Shown: piece after piece, positions 61,621 to 64,000 of the stretch
Position numbering within the stretch: position 1 is the stretch's first letter
Layout: each line of letters starts with the position of its first letter
Source of the DNA: Cyanobacteria bacterium FACHB-502
GTDB taxonomy: Bacteria > Cyanobacteriota > Cyanobacteriia > Elainellales > Elainellaceae
DNA: 64,000 nucleotides
Direction of reading: 5' to 3'
Assembly (NCBI GenBank): GCA_014695325.1
Contig: JACJNZ010000035.1
Location: 1-64,000 of the forward strand
Translations under genes and position numbers: made by a program
The notes under the pieces: model-generated
What the model was told of the DNA's origin: nothing
What the model saw: only the letters and a program-made list of their open reading frames with translations
Databases searched by the model: none

Positions 61621-63726
61621 ATGCGTTTGATGACTTCACGCGCTCAAAGTGGCTCCAAAGCTCAAAAATCGCTCCTGCCGTTTTTAGATGCGGGGTTGAC
61701 TTGTACAGGATTGACCTGTGCATCGCTGACGATCGCTTTGACCCTGGCTTTGCTTAATGGCTGGAACAATGCAGCTGCCGCCCAAATCGAGCCGAGTGCA
61801 CCAGGTTCCCTATCACAGCGCAGCCAAACCTTTCTATTCGTCAATCCAGCGATCGGTCAAGATATTCCGGGTTCTGGCAGTCAGCAATTGCCCTTTCGCA
61901 CGATCCACCATGCGCTGCAAGTGGCACAGCCTAACACCGTAATTTTGCTTTCTCCCGGACTCTATAGTGCCGAGACAGGCGAAGTTTTCCCGCTCCAGAT
62001 GCGATCGGGCATCACAATTCAGGGCGATTCCAGCACGGCAGGACAGGGCATTGTGATTCGTGGCGGCGGCGAGTTTGTGAGTTCCAGCCAGGGTTCTCAG
62101 AACGTAACGCTAATCGGCGCAATGAATGCGCTGCTTACTGGCATAACGATCACCAATCCCCAGGGTCACGGACTCTGGATCGAGTCGAGCAATCCAACGA
62201 TCGCCCACAATACGTTTTCAGGCAGTCAGGCGTCAGGCATAACGGTTACGGGCAATGCACTGGCGGCAATTCAGCAAAATCGCTTTCGCCAGAACCGGGC
62301 AACCGGACTCTTGATCGCCGGAACTGCCCAGCCGGAAGTGCGGCAAAATTTCTTTGAACAAGCCGAGGTCGGAATCACGATCGCTCAATCTGCCGCCCCG
62401 TTAATCATTCAGAATCAAATCCGCCGCAATCGAACTGGCGTATTGGTGCAAGACAGCGCACATCCGGTTTTACGACGAAATGCGATCGAACACAGCAGCG
62501 AAGTCGGGGTAGCTGCCGTGAATAACGCCCAGCCTGACTTAGGCACCGCCGAGGATGCAGGACAAAATCAGTTTCGGCAAAACCGCAGACAGGATGTGAA
62601 CGCTGCCAGCACAAGTCAAACCGTGCCGATCGCAGGCAACCAGCTTTCCGCCCAGCAGGTTTCGGGCAGGGTTGATTTTGATGGGATTGTTACTCAAATT
62701 GCCGCTGTGCAGGCGGATCAGGGTTTTGTTCGACCCGCAGAAACAGGGCAGACCCCGGAACCGCAATCGATCGAAATGATTCATCCTGCCGATCCCTCTG
62801 CTTTAAGGGCTGCTCCAATTCCCCCTACTCCAGTTTCTGTTTCAATTCCTTCTGCTTCAACAGTTTCAACCGATTTTACCGATCGCCGTTCGACGTTGGT
62901 GGCTACCGCGCTCATTGGTCAACTGCCGCCGAGGGAGATTAACGCTGATCGATCGATCGCTGCCCCACGTTTTGCGGTGTCAGGCTCTTTACGGACAGAT
63001 CGCGTCTCGCCCATGCAAAACACTGCCCAACCTGAGGCGATTGCTGAAGCGGATCCAGCAGTCTCGATTCCAATTCCAGTGCCGCCGCCCGAAAATTCTG
63101 GGGTGCGGATGAATCCTGCCGATTCGCTGAATCTACCGCCAGAGGCGTTGATGCCCTCGCTAATGCCCTCGCTGCCGTCGTCTTTTGAACCCGTTTTAAT
63201 GGCTGCGGTTTCTGTGTCTGTTCCTTTCCGTGCGCCTCAGCCGTTTGCTGCTGGCATTGCTACTCCTTTTGAAAACAGTTCCCCTGCCATTCCGGTAATA
63301 CAGTCGTCTCTGTCCCTGCCTGCGCCGCCGCCTTTGCCTCAACTGGCTGTCGTCCCGAGTGCCTCGCCTGAAATCGACGATCGACTGACGCTTCAGTCCA
63401 ACGTTTTGCCTGTTCCCGATGGAGATGCACCGATTGGGAATACGGGAGATATGCCGCGCATTAACGTTTCTGCTGGACAATCCTGGAATGCAGGCAGTGC
63501 TGTGTCCAGTCCGGAGCGATCGATGTTGCGCTATCGCGTGGTAGTGGAGGCAGGCAGTGAGCGAGTTCAGGCATTGGTGCGATCGCTCATTCCCAGTGCA
63601 TTTCTGATTTCGGGTCGAGGGAGACCACTGATGCAGGTGGGAGCGTTTAGCGATCGAGATAACGCCGAGGACGCGGTTCGGCTGCTCAATCAGAGCGGGC
63701 TGAGAGCCGTGATCCAGCGACTTTAG
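61621..63726 (+). CDS. Secreted parallel beta-helix (DUF1565) protein with SPOR-like C-terminus
   Basis: Start at 61621 (GGGAAAGA before it); a GTG 60 bp upstream is in frame. 701 aa. Signal anchor near residues 30-55. Residues ~70-350 are a right-handed beta-helix with DUF1565-like opening (FVNPAIGQDIPGSGSQQLPFRTIHHAL). Nos/PbH1-type rungs follow: GLLIAGTAQPEVRQNFF, GITIAQSAAPLIIQNQI, GVLVQDSAHPVLRRNAI. A long Pro/Ser/Ala-rich linker comes next. The last ~70 residues (RYRVVVEAGSERVQALVRS ... LMQVGAFSDRDNAEDAVRLLN) form a SPOR-type peptidoglycan-binding domain. Confidence 0.85.
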   Translation: MRLMTSRAQSGSKAQKSLLPFLDAGLTCTGLTCASLTIALTLALLNGWNNAAAAQIEPSAPGSLSQRSQTFLFVNPAIGQDIPGSGSQQLPFRTIHHALQVAQPNTVILLSPGLYSAETGEVFPLQMRSGITIQGDSSTAGQGIVIRGGGEFVSSSQGSQNVTLIGAMNALLTGITITNPQGHGLWIESSNPTIAHNTFSGSQASGITVTGNALAAIQQNRFRQNRATGLLIAGTAQPEVRQNFFEQAEVGITIAQSAAPLIIQNQIRRNRTGVLVQDSAHPVLRRNAIEHSSEVGVAAVNNAQPDLGTAEDAGQNQFRQNRRQDVNAASTSQTVPIAGNQLSAQQVSGRVDFDGIVTQIAAVQADQGFVRPAETGQTPEPQSIEMIHPADPSALRAAPIPPTPVSVSIPSASTVSTDFTDRRSTLVATALIGQLPPREINADRSIAAPRFAVSGSLRTDRVSPMQNTAQPEAIAEADPAVSIPIPVPPPENSGVRMNPADSLNLPPEALMPSLMPSLPSSFEPVLMAAVSVSVPFRAPQPFAAGIATPFENSSPAIPVIQSSLSLPAPPPLPQLAVVPSASPEIDDRLTLQSNVLPVPDGDAPIGNTGDMPRINVSAGQSWNAGSAVSSPERSMLRYRVVVEAGSERVQALVRSLIPSAFLISGRGRPLMQVGAFSDRDNAEDAVRLLNQSGLRAVIQRL

Positions 63727-63808
63727 TAGAGCCTGTCTTTAGAGCCTGTCTTGCCCCAAATCCATGCCGCTAGAATAAAAAGAGAAACCTAAAAGTTCGG
63801 CATGAGGA

Positions 63809-64000
63809 ATGAACGGTCGGTTTGAGTCTCTGAAACAAAGTTTCATGATTCTTAGTTTTGTGACGGCTGCCCTGCTCGTCATTACCGACTGGCAATTGTC
63901 TCAAGCTGACCCTGAATCCCCTATTTTGCCGCCCATCTCAACGCTGCCGCCTCAGGAAGAAGCTCCCTTTAGACCCGTTAATCCCACTCGTGCCGGACTC
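63809..64000 (+). CDS. Start of a gene cut by the window edge
   Basis: 64 codons visible: MNGRFESLKQSFMILS, a hydrophobic stretch (FVTAALLVITDW) that could be a signal anchor, then a Pro-rich segment (ILPPISTLPPQEEAPF). Another ATG at 63803 is in a different frame and stops quickly. Same strand as the beta-helix gene, 82 bp after it. The fold is not decidable from this part. Confidence 0.55.
   Translation, partial: MNGRFESLKQSFMILSFVTAALLVITDWQLSQADPESPILPPISTLPPQEEAPFRPVNPTRAGL

Overview
The window is cyanobacterial. It carries an NDH-1 pair (ndhF1, ndhD1), cytochrome b6f genes (petC, petA, petP), chlorophyll synthase (chlG), a probable Psb35 gene, a cyanobacterial-type CysT/CysW/SbpA sulfate transporter and a DUF1517 protein. 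The HIP1-type palindrome GCGATCGC and its core CGATCG recur throughout genes and spacers. Gene style and spacing look like a Leptolyngbya-type filamentous cyanobacterium, but the sequence alone does not fix genus.

Layout. 1-1000: 3' end of a 5S rRNA with a strong terminator (tail of an rRNA operon), then tRNA-Met(CAT). 1.1-5.0 kb: a gene graveyard holding an IS5-type transposase fragment, a nearly complete but multiply frameshifted 944-bp IS with 36-bp terminal inverted repeats, remnants of corA, of a LuxR-type HTH and of a histidine kinase, an intact tRNA-Gly(CCC), and a pair of ~44-bp direct repeats. 5.0-7.9 kb: sulfate uptake operon sbpA-cysT-cysW (minus). 8.7-12.8 kb: ndhF1-ndhD1. 13-14.2 kb: FAD oxidoreductase. 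14.7-16.2 kb: YggT protein and a pentapeptide-repeat protein. 16.5-18.1 kb: petC-petA. 18.6-20.4 kb: a secreted Cys-repeat protein facing a TPR protein. 20.8-22.2 kb: ABC ATPase overlapping rsmG.

22.3-29.9 kb is a minus-strand sugar/polysaccharide block: rfbF-like cytidylyltransferase, LhgO-like FAD oxidase, SDR epimerase, RfbC-like 3,5-epimerase, GT2, SAF-domain dehydrogenase and a GT8. It starts as a CDP-sugar pathway but has no recognisable CDP-glucose 4,6-dehydratase, and it includes two unusual redox enzymes. It is the best candidate for an undescribed pathway in the window.

30.5-41.4 kb: an ArsA-like ATPase with an altered P-loop, petP, hisF, a WecA/MraY-type transferase followed by cinA, a dCache-like histidine kinase, an RTX-repeat protein and small hypotheticals. 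41.7-51.3 kb: a NupC transporter, chlG, a class A PBP, psb35, sulfiredoxin next to a CsoR/InrS-type metal sensor, a truncated kinase-like proline-rich membrane protein, and fumC. 51.8-64 kb: cysteine desulfurase, a 45-aa small protein, rodZ-like gene, single-domain response regulator, DUF2294, ruvA, DUF1517, thiE-thiS, a large beta-helix protein with a SPOR-like C-terminus, and the start of a gene cut by the window edge.

Most of the window is ordinary housekeeping and photosynthesis content. The accessory interest lies in 1-5 kb (decay around tRNA-Gly) and 22-30 kb (sugar cluster).
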